Shown here: positions 34,649 through 43,298 of the stretch, one piece after another
How positions within the stretch are numbered: the first letter of the stretch is position 1
Layout: each line of letters opens with the position of its first letter
DNA from: JAMLHH01 sp037189845
Lineage (GTDB): Bacteria; Bacteroidota; Bacteroidia; Chitinophagales; JADIYW01
Assembly (NCBI GenBank): GCA_037189845.1
Contig: JBBCIS010000001.1
Span: 434,001 to 498,000 of the forward strand
Reading direction: 5' to 3'
DNA: 64,000 nucleotides
Position numbers and translations under genes: made by a program
Notes under the pieces: model-generated
What the model was told of the DNA's origin: nothing
The model's input: the letters and a program-made list of their open reading frames with translations, nothing else
The model's database searches: none

Positions 34649-36691
34649 TTATTGCGAAGATCTGGTAGGATAGAAGAAACTCATAGGATACTGTTTAAAG
34701 TGCTTCCAGATAGATGCAGCTATGGATTTTAGTTCCAGAAATGAGATGTTTCTAGAACGTAATGCCAGAGATAAAGACAGTGAAAAGCTGACGATAAAGT
34801 TGACAAATCCGATCACTCCTATACCGAAAATACCCCAGACTATGATGGATGCAGGTAAGTCAAAATGACCTCCATACAATCCCAAGGCTAAATTACCACT
34901 CGCAAAAGTAATGTGGCGGATATCCAGATTTAATCCCAGAAAGATGCCGATAGAAGAAGTGCTTCCCATGAATACTCCGAACCAGAAATTGGAAAGGATG
35001 CCGGCTCCCTTTTTTTCGTATGCTTTAGCGAGCTTATAAGTTCTGTTTTTGCCCAGCAGGCGTTTGAGTGCGGGATGTTCCTGAATTCTGTAATAGATAT
35101 GGTTGAATTTGTCTCTGTTGGCTATGCTGCCCGCTATAATTCCGGAGATAAACAGGAAAAAACCTGCGATGGCAGCATGAAAGATCGCCGGAGAGTGAAC
35201 AGGGCTTAGATCTGTGAGCAGGAAGTAAAATTTTTGTTCAGCGATATTGTAATGAAAGATTTTATCAATTCCCCAAATCAATAACATTGCCACCGGAAAC
35301 GCTATCATGACATTGCCTGCAAAAGCAATGAACTGAGAACGGAATACTCTGGCAAAAAGTCTGGCAAAAGTGGTGTATTTATCTTCTGCTGAGATATTTT
35401 TATTGTGCTTGCCATTTTCAAGAGCGCTTGCAAGTGCTGAAGCTGTCATCGCCGGTTGTTTGGTGGCGAGTGTGAAGCCACATAAATAAATAGCAATGAA
35501 ACCCAGTGAATAATTCATACTATAATAGAATGCATGTCCGAATCCACTGGCTTCTACTTTGCCCAGTAAGATTTTAAAAACACACAGGAATGCAACTATC
35601 AGTCCGCCGCCACTGGCCGTCCAGAACATTCTGTAATACTCCTTTCTGCTGCTGGTAATATAATGTTCGCCGGTTTTGGCAGTATGCTGGGTGATCTCGT
35701 AAGAAATAGATTGCGTACTGTCTCTGATCAATTTAGAGATATTTGTCCTTCCGCAATTGTATTGAATGAGCTGCCAGCTCAGTAAAATAGTTTTTTCTCC
35801 GGCACGATCTTCAGACTCCAGTATAAGGAAATCAAGCATGACTTTCAATCGCTCGAGCTGTTGTCTGATGCGAAGTAAGGATTGATTGGCTTTGAGAGAA
35901 ATGCCGAATTTGTGCGAATTGTTAAAAGCTGTTTCAATATAGTTTTCACATTGTTTTAGCAGTATCAGCAGCTGTTTGTAGTGTAGATTATCCGGAGTAA
36001 TATATTTTTTGTCAGAATTTGAAATTTGCTCACTCAATTCAATAAACTCCCTTTGTAAGGCAATAAACGGGCTATCCAGATTCTGGTATTCAGGAACCAT
36101 TCGATTGACTTCAGTTTCCATCACTTTACCTGAGATCCTGTGCAGCAATACTTCTGATCCGTACAAAATTTCCGCGATCTCAAAGTGCTTTTTACTGCTT
36201 TGATAAATGTTCCCCAAACCAATGATTTTCATGAGCTCTTCAATCTGATATATAGGAACTTTTTTGAGCCATTGAGGATCAGAGCTTCTGTCAAATACCT
36301 GATTCAGAATAAACTGCAGTGTGTTTTTCTGTGGCTGGATGGGTAAAATCTTTCCTACGAGCCGTTTTTTGATCTCATACGAAAAATCAGAATCTTTAAT
36401 GATGCCCACATCTGTGATAATCGTATCAAACTCTTTTTTATAGAGTGTTTTTCTCAGGTAGGAAGAGAAATAATTTCTGTAACCTTCATTAGATAACAGT
36501 ACTTCAAGAAGGGGCGAAATGTCTATTCTGTTGAATAATTGGAAGTCTTTTTTCGGTCTGAAAATATTTACCAGCTGAACGAGGAAAGCTACATCATCGG
36601 GCTCGTTCTCTGCAGAATGGGTAGCCGTATATGTCTGAAAAAGATGGATAATCCTTTCTGTCTGATTGTTACCTGTAGTTCTGGATCTCAT
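34649..36691 (-). CDS. Gcr-family 'site-specific recombinase' membrane protein
   Basis: A 680-residue protein of the family historically named site-specific recombinase Gcr. The N-terminal 330 residues are helical and soluble; the C-terminal half has about seven to eight membrane helices (from about 350), with conserved TKQPAMTASALA and FWFGVFMGSTSSIGIFLGLNLDIRHITFASGNLALGLYG spread across helices. No serine or tyrosine recombinase active site is present, so the old name is probably wrong; a membrane transport or envelope role is more plausible. It is convergent with ypdA and separated by 124 bases from the shikimate kinase gene. Confidence 0.82.
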   Translation of the reverse strand: MRSRTTGNNQTERIIHLFQTYTATHSAENEPDDVAFLVQLVNIFRPKKDFQLFNRIDISPLLEVLLSNEGYRNYFSSYLRKTLYKKEFDTIITDVGIIKDSDFSYEIKKRLVGKILPIQPQKNTLQFILNQVFDRSSDPQWLKKVPIYQIEELMKIIGLGNIYQSSKKHFEIAEILYGSEVLLHRISGKVMETEVNRMVPEYQNLDSPFIALQREFIELSEQISNSDKKYITPDNLHYKQLLILLKQCENYIETAFNNSHKFGISLKANQSLLRIRQQLERLKVMLDFLILESEDRAGEKTILLSWQLIQYNCGRTNISKLIRDSTQSISYEITQHTAKTGEHYITSSRKEYYRMFWTASGGGLIVAFLCVFKILLGKVEASGFGHAFYYSMNYSLGFIAIYLCGFTLATKQPAMTASALASALENGKHNKNISAEDKYTTFARLFARVFRSQFIAFAGNVMIAFPVAMLLIWGIDKIFHYNIAEQKFYFLLTDLSPVHSPAIFHAAIAGFFLFISGIIAGSIANRDKFNHIYYRIQEHPALKRLLGKNRTYKLAKAYEKKGAGILSNFWFGVFMGSTSSIGIFLGLNLDIRHITFASGNLALGLYGGHFDLPASIIVWGIFGIGVIGFVNFIVSFSLSLSLALRSRNISFLELKSIAASIWKHFKQYPMSFFYPTRSSQ

Positions 36692-36815
36692 ATTTTACAG
36701 TGATGTATATGTCTAAAGTTAAAAAACTTATGGGAGCGGATAAATTTTTTACAGAAAAGTATGAGCAGACAGAAGCTTTTGATAGCAGATCTTTAAAAAG
36801 ATGCTGAAGCCCGTA

Positions 36816-37319
36816 CTAGAGCCATCCGCTTTTGATCATCTGAGAGATATCTCTATAGCCTAAATCTCCGGCATGAATAGTAGCCTGCTCATAAAATGGC
36901 CTGCGTTCGGACAGCTTGCTGTCGTAGAATTCCCAGATCTCTTCAGGTGTTTTGCCTTTGAGCAGCGGACGCTTGTCAATACCTTTGAGCAATTGAGCCA
37001 TGACCACATCTTTACTTCTGTTGAGATAAATTGTCAGTCCTTTTTGGTTCATGACCTGTATATTATCAAAATAGCAGGGTGCTCCGCCACCGGTAGAGAT
37101 AATGAGATTGTCGGCCGGATTGAGCTCTGCTAAGAATTTTCTTTCAAGCTCACGGAAGTAGGTTTCGCCTTCCTGTTCAAAAATGTCTTTGATACTTCGG
37201 TTTTCTTCTTCTTCAATATGCTTGTCCATATCGATACATGGAATTTTGAGGTCTTCTGCAAGATTTCTGCCTGCATAAGACTTTCCACTGCCCATGAAAC
37301 CGATCAAAAAGTACAACAT
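36816..37319 (-). CDS. aroK: Shikimate kinase
   Basis: A 167-residue P-loop enzyme that phosphorylates shikimate with ATP, the fifth step of the shikimate pathway to chorismate and aromatic amino acids. The Walker A is GFMGSGKS at 7-14, the shikimate-binding Asp in CIDMDKHIE is at 31-34, Arg57 is in FRELERKFL, and the STGGGAP loop lies near 75-81. The lid region is KRPLLKGKTPEEIWEFYDSKLSERRPFYEQA. The start codon overlaps the stop of the upstream permease gene by one base (TAATG), so translation is probably coupled, although the two products have no known link. Confidence 0.94.
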   Translation of the reverse strand: MLYFLIGFMGSGKSYAGRNLAEDLKIPCIDMDKHIEEEENRSIKDIFEQEGETYFRELERKFLAELNPADNLIISTGGGAPCYFDNIQVMNQKGLTIYLNRSKDVVMAQLLKGIDKRPLLKGKTPEEIWEFYDSKLSERRPFYEQATIHAGDLGYRDISQMIKSGWL

Positions 37320-38380
37320 TATTTGCCGATTTTAATTCTTGGATCCAGTACTGTATATAAAAAGTCTACCAGAATATTGATGATAATAAAGATCAGCGCT
37401 GTAAACATGACTGTACCGGCTGCCACCGGGAAATCAAATTTCAACAATGCATCTACAGCAGTGTAGCCTAATCCATTGATGCCAAAAATAACTTCGACGA
37501 AAAATGCTCCTGCAAGCAATGCTGCAAACCAACCTGATACTGCGGTAACCACAGGATTCAGTGCATTTCTCAATGCGTGTTTAAACAGTACTTTGAAGAA
37601 TGCCAGACCTTTAGCTCTTGCAGTACGAATATAGTCCTGATTGAGCACGTCCAGCATAGAGCTGCGGGTCAGCTGAAAAATAGTACCGATAGGTCTTGTC
37701 CCCAATGCAATAGAAGGCAGAATCAGATTCTTCCACTCCAGAATTTCATTACCGTAATCATCTATGACAAATAAGCCCCCGATATGATTCAATCCTGTCC
37801 AGCTATGCCATAAGATTCCAAAGAAATAGCCCAAAACCATTGCCGAAAAATAGGAGGGAACTGATATCCCTAAGACGGAAACGGACATGGCCAGATTATC
37901 AAACCAGGAGTGTTGCTTGACAGCAGCTGTAACCCCAAGGGGAATCCCGATGATACAAGCTAAAAGCATAGAAGCTACAGCTAAAAGAACCGTCTGTGGC
38001 AATGCCTCCACAAGAATATCCCATACATCTCTTTTGGTCTGGTAGGAGCGTCGCAGGTATGGTTTTTTGAGTACGAGCACATTTTCTTTGCCGATACTGA
38101 TGACAGGCAAATATTTGAATTTTTCTTTTGCTTCAGGAGTATTTGCTTCGATAGAAACAGGTGAGACCTCTCTAAAATACATCATGAGCTGCTTCAGCTT
38201 GGGCTGATCGAGTCCCAATTCTTTTCTGATAGCTTCTACAGATTCTACGTCTGCACGCTGACCTACTGTCAGACGGGCAGCATCAACCGGAAGTAAATTG
38301 AAGAGAGAGAAAACCACTACAATCACCCCGATCATTACCAGGATTCCGTAAAAGATCTTTGACAATAGAAATCTTATCAA
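37319..38380 (-). CDS. ABC transporter permease, oligopeptide/dipeptide (DppB/OppB) type
   Basis: A 353-residue inner-membrane permease of the binding-protein-dependent transport family. It begins with one membrane helix (about 10-32) and a periplasmic insert; the core of about five helices follows from residue 130. The EAA-type cytoplasmic loop YIRTARAKGLAFFKVLFKHALRNALNPVV lies at about 254-282, and the C-terminus contains the typical LLAGAFFVEVIFGINGLG. Peptide permeases normally work as a DppB/DppC pair with two ATPases and a binding protein, none of which is next to this gene; the partners must be elsewhere. It is followed by aroK with a one-base overlap. Confidence 0.9.
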   Translation of the reverse strand: MIRFLLSKIFYGILVMIGVIVVVFSLFNLLPVDAARLTVGQRADVESVEAIRKELGLDQPKLKQLMMYFREVSPVSIEANTPEAKEKFKYLPVISIGKENVLVLKKPYLRRSYQTKRDVWDILVEALPQTVLLAVASMLLACIIGIPLGVTAAVKQHSWFDNLAMSVSVLGISVPSYFSAMVLGYFFGILWHSWTGLNHIGGLFVIDDYGNEILEWKNLILPSIALGTRPIGTIFQLTRSSMLDVLNQDYIRTARAKGLAFFKVLFKHALRNALNPVVTAVSGWFAALLAGAFFVEVIFGINGLGYTAVDALLKFDFPVAAGTVMFTALIFIIINILVDFLYTVLDPRIKIGK

Positions 38381-38401
38381 CTGCTTTGATTTTTCTGATG
38401 A

Positions 38402-39634
38402 TTAAATACCCAACTCTTCTTTGATTTTCTTGTAGCTCATCTCCTCGTTGTGGTGATATTTACCCAAAATAGTACCTTTTTTCAAAACCAGGATACCGGG
38501 ATTGGAACGCATAATTGTTTTCAGAGGAGTTTCGTCCGTATTAAAAATGTCGATCTTGATATCTGCATTACCTAAAGCATTTTTTACATCAGAAATATTT
38601 GAGCCTGTCAGGGCAATCGTGTAGTGTCCGTCTTTCACCGCTGCATCCAGAATATCTTTTATGTGAGGCAGGTTTGCGGAGCTCATTTTCTTAAGATTAG
38701 GAATAATGAGCACAAAAATCGGCTGCTCTTCTGACATGTATACACTGGTGACATCTGTATTGTTTTCATCTGAAATTGCAAAGTCCTTACATTTCGGATC
38801 ATCACCCTTTTGGATCATTTTATCTACTCTGTCTACGAATGTCCAGTTTTCCCAGTCTTTGGGTAAAGTTTCTACTGTGAATTCATGATTTTCTCCTGTC
38901 GAATTGTTTTTGTATGTAAAAATATTTTCATACTTGTATGGTATGGCATCAGGAGGCAGAGCCAGACACTCAGTGATATTTACACCTGGCTTATAAGCCC
39001 TGAAATCTACTACCGGTTCATAGTACACATTTCTCAAAGTGAAAACTACGGCAAGAATACTGAGTATGAACAGTGATAAATATCTTGGCTTTACTGGGAA
39101 AAGCGGAGTGATGCTTTTCCATGATCTTACCAATGGTAACAGGAGAATAAACAGGATAACATCTTTAATGAAGGATATTTTAGGCGTCAGCTTAATAAAA
39201 TCACCAAAACAACCACAGTCTGTAACTTTACCGGTTATATGTGAAAATCCTGTCAGGAAGGTAAAAAATACAACAGTTGCAAAAAGCAGATAAGTAGTTA
39301 ACTGAGGCAATGCACCGAAAATCAGGAACAGACCTAAAATGATTTCCAGCAAAATCATGAAAATCGAAAATCCTAATGATACAGGTTCCAGAGCGTCCCA
39401 AAGGAAATTTAAGAAAGGAAAATATGTATGAAATATTTCAAAGTATTCTTCCATTTTGATACCGGTACCTACCGGATCAATAGCTTTAACTACACCCGAG
39501 AAAATGAAATATGCTCCGATAAAGTTTTTGAGTATTTCTATGAAATAGTTTTTAGGCTTTCTGATCTGAGCTAAAAACAGTGTTATAACTATCGCAGCGA
39601 TAAATATATATAAGTTGAGTGTCCAGACTGTCAT
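38402..39634 (-). CDS. DoxX-like membrane protein of the BT_3928 family
   Basis: A 410-residue protein with a hydrophobic N-terminal DoxX/MauE-like region (four to five helices, about 5-190) containing LTGFSHITGKVTDCGCFGDF near 128-147, where a CGC pair is conserved. A C-terminal thioredoxin-like or soluble domain (about 210-410) follows. The family is found across Bacteroidota, usually with a DUF1599 gene upstream, as here (4 bases apart). The function is unproven; MauE-like proteins help disulfide or electron transfer across the membrane. The CGCF motif supports a thiol role, but this is inference. Confidence 0.85.
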   Translation of the reverse strand: MTVWTLNLYIFIAAIVITLFLAQIRKPKNYFIEILKNFIGAYFIFSGVVKAIDPVGTGIKMEEYFEIFHTYFPFLNFLWDALEPVSLGFSIFMILLEIILGLFLIFGALPQLTTYLLFATVVFFTFLTGFSHITGKVTDCGCFGDFIKLTPKISFIKDVILFILLLPLVRSWKSITPLFPVKPRYLSLFILSILAVVFTLRNVYYEPVVDFRAYKPGVNITECLALPPDAIPYKYENIFTYKNNSTGENHEFTVETLPKDWENWTFVDRVDKMIQKGDDPKCKDFAISDENNTDVTSVYMSEEQPIFVLIIPNLKKMSSANLPHIKDILDAAVKDGHYTIALTGSNISDVKNALGNADIKIDIFNTDETPLKTIMRSNPGILVLKKGTILGKYHHNEEMSYKKIKEELGI

Positions 39635-39638
39635 GGTC

Positions 39639-40187
39639 TTATTTTAAATCTTTCATTTGAATTAATGCAAAAATACTATAGTTGATGATGTCTTTGTAAT
39701 TGCCATCTACACCTTCAGATATTAGGGTAGAACCCTCATTATCCTCAATTTGTTTAATACGGTGGAGTTTTGTCATAATAAGATCTGTAAAAGATGATAC
39801 CCGCATATCTCTCCAGGCCTCTCCATAATCTGTATTTTTGGCAATCATCAGATCCCTTACGTCTTCTGCAGCTTCGTTGTACAGGCGGTTAATAGCATCA
39901 GGGCTGAGCTCTATAGATAATTCAGAAGGAGCATTCAATTGTATCAGAGCCATATAGCCATAATTGACCAGAGCCATGAATTCAGAAGCTATGCTGTCTT
40001 CAATTTGTTGTGTGCCTGCTTCTTCAATTGTTCTGATTCGTCTAGCTTTGATATACATCTGATCTGTAAGACTTTTAGTGCGCATGACGCGCCAGGATGT
40101 GCCATAATCTTTTGTCTTTTTTATGAAAATATCCTGACATGCGTGAACCACGGCATTGTACTCAGATAATGTCTTCTCAAAACTCAT
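39639..40187 (-). CDS. DUF1599 protein with internal duplication
   Basis: A 182-residue cytosolic protein made of two related halves. The first has VVHACQDIFIKKTKDYGTSWRVMR and then TDQMYIKARRIRTIEEAG; the second, about 95 residues later, has DVRDLMIAKNTDYGEAWRDMR and TDLIMTKLHRIKQIEDNEG. The repeated KxxDYG-xxWR-MR signature shows a tandem domain. The MazG-like helical core of this family suggests nucleotide binding, but the activity is not established. It is the first gene of a likely operon with the DoxX-like gene. The start ATG at 40187 is well placed, and the 389-base gap upstream probably holds the promoter. Confidence 0.87.
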   Translation of the reverse strand: MSFEKTLSEYNAVVHACQDIFIKKTKDYGTSWRVMRTKSLTDQMYIKARRIRTIEEAGTQQIEDSIASEFMALVNYGYMALIQLNAPSELSIELSPDAINRLYNEAAEDVRDLMIAKNTDYGEAWRDMRVSSFTDLIMTKLHRIKQIEDNEGSTLISEGVDGNYKDIINYSIFALIQMKDLK

Positions 40188-40576
40188 GTTTCAAAGATAA
40201 TTGATTGAAACTATCTAATGAAATTTGTATTGGAAGAATGATCTTTTTTAGTTTTAGCATGTGATTCGCCTGGATGTATTGTGTTATCTTATTGATAATG
40301 ACGCATAAATATGTCTTTTAAAATTTTATCAATTTTGAGATTCTATGTTTGTATAGTGAAGTGTTACAATGTGATGGTTGAACTTCACTTCCATTTTATG
40401 TATAGATAATTCTGAAAACTTAATATTGATATGACAAGTTGTTTTCTGCTGATTATCAGTTTATTATTTTGTTGTGTATATTAAATATGTCTTTATTGTG
40501 TCTAAAGTGTTAATTAAAATATCGTGTGAACAATAAAGAGTGGTAAATTGGAAGCGTTTACATAATTAATTAAAAA
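40188..40576. other. Divergent promoter region without a gene
   Basis: 389 AT-rich bases separate the DUF1599 operon from the PagL-like gene. A small stem (GTGAAG/CTTCAC, 40358-40388 region) is the only structure I note. No coding frame is supported. I could not fix a promoter with both boxes. Confidence 0.5.
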
Positions 40577-41164
40577 ATGAAAACAAAAATTACACTACTT
40601 ATGGCGCTTCTGGCAGTATTGTGCCAGGACGTGCTACACGCGCAACATTACCCATTGAACAGATTGAGAACAGTCGGTCTATTAGTGGATTATCCTATTA
40701 TGGAAGAAAAATTGCCGGAGTCTACTTCCGGTGGTTACAAACCGCTTCTGATACAGGCTAATCTGCGTTTTCCGCTGATCAGGAACAATGGGTTACATCA
40801 GGCAACACTTTATGTGACTCCTCAGTTTAATCCGGTACTTCCTATCCCGGGCTATGACAAATTCTTATTTGAAGCAGGAGTAAATCTTGGGATTGCCTAT
40901 GAGTACTATATCCCTAATGCAGCAATTCTGTTCTTTGGTGCCGGTGTAGGACCTCACTACATCAATATCAATACAGATAAGCAGGCAAACGGATTTATTT
41001 TCTCTGACAATGTTTTTGCCGGAGTACATCAGATCCTTAGCAAAGATTGGATGCTGACGTATCAGGTGAAATTGCGTCATATTTCCAATGCCGGATTACA
41101 AAGTCCAAACGGAGGAATTGATAACCTGTTTGCAGGAATGGGTATTTCTTATTTCATCCGGTAA
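40577..41164 (+). CDS. PagL-like lipid A 3-O-deacylase (acyloxyacyl hydrolase family)
   Basis: A 195-residue outer-membrane beta-barrel with a signal peptide (1-22, cleavage after HAQ). The diagnostic segment near the C-terminus is KLRHISNAGLQSPNGGIDN (165-183): His168 and Ser170 match the catalytic His and Ser of PagL, followed by the conserved Asn-Ala-Gly. The usual catalytic acid further on is not obvious; Asp182 is a candidate. Members remove the 3-linked acyl chain of lipid A and so soften the endotoxin. The gene is monocistronic and ends in a clear terminator. Confidence 0.78.
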   Translation: MKTKITLLMALLAVLCQDVLHAQHYPLNRLRTVGLLVDYPIMEEKLPESTSGGYKPLLIQANLRFPLIRNNGLHQATLYVTPQFNPVLPIPGYDKFLFEAGVNLGIAYEYYIPNAAILFFGAGVGPHYININTDKQANGFIFSDNVFAGVHQILSKDWMLTYQVKLRHISNAGLQSPNGGIDNLFAGMGISYFIR

Positions 41165-41188
41165 AAATTTATCATTATTTTGAGTCTG

Positions 41189-41219
41189 AAGGCGGTAACT
41201 TTCGGGTTGCCGCCTTTTT
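41189..41219 (+). terminator. Terminator of the PagL-like gene
   Basis: AAGGCGGTAAC pairs with GTTGCCGCCTT around a short TTTCGG loop, with one mismatch, followed by TTTT on the plus strand. It lies 24 bases after the stop codon. Confidence 0.85.
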
Positions 41220-41266
41220 ATTTTGATAATGAAGTTCAATTGTCAGGTTTTTATCTCTGCTTCAAA

Positions 41267-41296
41267 TTTGATTTATAAAGAGATTCATTAATTTTG
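41267..41296 (+). promoter_or_regulatory. Promoter of the yebC gene with both Bacteroidota boxes
   Basis: TTTG at 41267-41270 (-33) and TAATTTTG at 41289-41296 (-7) are 18 bases apart, close to the consensus TTTG-N19-TAnnTTTG. The ATG follows 24 bases later. This is the clearest promoter in the window. Confidence 0.7.
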
Positions 41297-41320
41297 TGGC
41301 GAAAAATTTAAGCATACTTT

Positions 41321-42028
41321 ATGGGACGTGCGTTTGAATATAGAAAAGCAGCCAAATTTGCCCGGTGGGATAAAATGGCAAAGCAGTTTACCAGAGCCGG
41401 AAGAGAAATTGTAATCGCAGTAAAATCCGGTGGACCTGATCCTGAATACAATCCGTCATTGCGCAGAGCCATCCAGAATGCTAAAGGCGTGAGCATGCCT
41501 AAGGATAGAATTGATGCTGCTATCAAACGTGCAACTTCTAAAGATGAGAAAGATTATTCAGAAGTAGTTTACGAAGGGATGGGACCGAATGGAGTTGCTA
41601 TTGTAATAGAAACTGCTACTGACAATCCTACGAGAACAGTTGCCAATGTGAGAGCAATTTTCAATAAAAAAGGCGGCAGCTTAGGTACTTCGGGTATGCA
41701 TGACTTTCTTTTTAACAGGAAAGGTGTATTTAAATTCAAAGCTGAAGGGATAGATATGGAAGAGCTGGAGCTGGAGTTGATTGATGCAGGTCTGGATAGT
41801 CTGGAGAAAGAAGATGACTTCATCATTGCTTATGCTGCATTCCAGGATTTCGGAGCGATGCAGAAAGCATTAGAGGAAAAAGGTATAGAAGTAACTACTG
41901 CTGAGCTGCAGAGGATTCCTACTATTTATAAAGAGCTTTCTGAAGAGCAAACTGACGAGGTATTGGATTTTATTGACAGGCTGGAACAGGATGATGACGT
42001 TCAGAACGTTTACCACAATTTAGCATAG
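41321..42028 (+). CDS. yebC: YebC/PmpR-family DNA-binding regulator
   Basis: A 235-residue three-domain protein of the TACO1/YebC family. Early work called it a transcription factor (PmpR); more recent work links YebC2-type members to translation of proline stretches. The N-terminal ends with RREIVIAVKSGGPDPEYNPSLRRAIQNAKGVSMPKDRIDAAIKRA (about 30-75). The middle carries YEGMGPNGVAIVIETATDNPTRT and the GGSLGTSGMHDFLFNRKGVF stretch. The length is normal. It is preceded by a two-box promoter and followed by a bidirectional terminator shared with the convergent RlpA gene, so it is monocistronic. Which of the two proposed roles holds here cannot be decided from sequence. Confidence 0.95.
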   Translation: MGRAFEYRKAAKFARWDKMAKQFTRAGREIVIAVKSGGPDPEYNPSLRRAIQNAKGVSMPKDRIDAAIKRATSKDEKDYSEVVYEGMGPNGVAIVIETATDNPTRTVANVRAIFNKKGGSLGTSGMHDFLFNRKGVFKFKAEGIDMEELELELIDAGLDSLEKEDDFIIAYAAFQDFGAMQKALEEKGIEVTTAELQRIPTIYKELSEEQTDEVLDFIDRLEQDDDVQNVYHNLA

Positions 42029-42049
42029 TAAAGTTCAATCGTATAGAAA

Positions 42050-42081
42050 TAAAAAATCCCGCTCAAAAGGCGGGATTTTTA
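42050..42081. terminator. Bidirectional terminator between yebC and the RlpA gene
   Basis: AAAAATCCCGC pairs with GCGGGATTTTT, perfect over 11 bases, with a 7-base loop TCAAAAG. A on one side and T on the other allow it to end both convergent genes. Confidence 0.92.
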
Positions 42082-42099
42082 CTTTAAGGAAGTCTGAAA

Positions 42100-42516
42100 T
42101 CAGAAATTCAACAATTCAGATAATTCCAGTGATTCTTCTTCGATAGGGAAGATGTTACCGTCAGCGTCGATGATTTCTACAGAAACTTTAGCAATTCCCT
42201 GATTAATCATGCTGATTTCTTTAGCCGCAGATTTAGATAAATCCAATACTCTGCTTTGTACAAAAGGTCCTCTGTCATTGACCGTTACTACTACACTTTT
42301 GTTGTTTGCCAGATTGGTAACTCTGAGTTTTGTGCCGAATGGCAGTGATTTGTGTGCGCAGGTGTATTTATTATGTGAATAGATATCACCGTTTGCTGTT
42401 TTTCTGCCAACAAATTTGTCCGCATAAAAAGACGCATTTCCTGCAAAGTCATCCTGTGCCTGCACTGTCAGCGTAGCCGACATCAACAAGAACAGTATAA
42501 ATTTGAATAGTTTCAT
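42100..42516 (-). CDS. RlpA-like septal-ring/lytic transglycosylase protein
   Basis: A 138-residue exported protein with a signal peptide (1-20, VQAQ). The rest is a double-psi beta-barrel: [19 protein letters not shown] (25-43), the conserved [17 protein letters not shown] (52-68) and [22 protein letters not shown] (77-98). The last carries the catalytic Asp in NDRGP. Some RlpA proteins cleave naked glycan strands in septal peptidoglycan; short forms without a SPOR domain, such as this one, occur in Bacteroidota. The gene is solitary and converges on yebC through a shared terminator. Confidence 0.88.
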   Translation of the reverse strand: MKLFKFILFLLMSATLTVQAQDDFAGNASFYADKFVGRKTANGDIYSHNKYTCAHKSLPFGTKLRVTNLANNKSVVVTVNDRGPFVQSRVLDLSKSAAKEISMINQGIAKVSVEIIDADGNIFPIEEESLELSELLNF

Positions 42517-42657
42517 GTACTCCTCATTTGGTGTAAGGCAAAGATAGAGTCGCAGGTCTGCCTGCTAAAGTCAAGATTTTCTTAAAAATGTTAATGGGCT
42601 GTTAAAGCGAAAGGCGATTTGTGAAATTTTTGTCTGAAATGACATCTTCTTTAAATT

Positions 42658-43290
42658 TTAAAACACCAAATCAACAACCTTTTCTTTTAAAACAGTATGA
42701 CCACCGTGATATAGATTTGCCTTGAAATTGATATTGTATTGATTCAGAGTACTTAAATATTCTTCAGTTTTTTCCTTTGATAAAAGTGGATCTTCGTCTC
42801 CGTAGAAAATCTGGATCTCATATCCTGATAACTGATAATTCTCCAGAACATCTACAGGTATAGAGCCTGCCCATGCAATGATTTTATGAAAAGAATGCTG
42901 ATGGGTATTTATCCACCTGAAAAGTGTACTGACACCCTGAGAGAACCCGAAAGCAAAAATTTTTCTGTTTTCAATATTGGGTGCAATGTATGTTTGATAT
43001 ACTTTTTCCAGATAATTTACATAATCGTTGATCTCATTGCTGCGATCTTCCGCAGTCATCCAGGATGCTCCGATTCTGCCATGGAGACCATTCTGATAAA
43101 AACGGGATAGTCCTTCCGGAGCAATAACGAAATTCTTTTCAGGATCCAGCTGATCAAATTTCTGTATGAAATATTGAGCCAGCATTGCGTAGCCGTGCAG
43201 TACGATCCAGATATTCTCTGTTTTTTCAGTGAGTGTGCCTGCGGTGTAGATCCGGGCTGTACGTGTGATCTCTAAAGAATGTGCTTCCAT
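42658..43290 (-). CDS. Alpha/beta-hydrolase, carboxylesterase/phospholipase-like
   Basis: A 210-residue cytosolic hydrolase. The nucleophile elbow GFSQG (Ser118 region) follows the pattern of the carboxylesterase/lysophospholipase family. The acid lies in IQIFYGDEDPLLSKEKTEEYL (about 165-186), with Asp in YGDED, and the base His is in LYHGGHTV. An oxyanion loop, VLHGYAMLAQYF, is near 31-42. It ends 8 bases upstream of gpsA, with which it is probably co-transcribed. Phospholipid hydrolysis would fit the neighbours but is inference. Confidence 0.82.
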   Translation of the reverse strand: MEAHSLEITRTARIYTAGTLTEKTENIWIVLHGYAMLAQYFIQKFDQLDPEKNFVIAPEGLSRFYQNGLHGRIGASWMTAEDRSNEINDYVNYLEKVYQTYIAPNIENRKIFAFGFSQGVSTLFRWINTHQHSFHKIIAWAGSIPVDVLENYQLSGYEIQIFYGDEDPLLSKEKTEEYLSTLNQYNINFKANLYHGGHTVLKEKVVDLVF

Positions 43291-43298
43291 GAAATGAA

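Noticed and set aside
34649..36691. A real site-specific recombinase that could move the accessory region
   Set aside because: Despite the family name, the sequence is a multi-helix membrane protein without serine or tyrosine recombinase residues.
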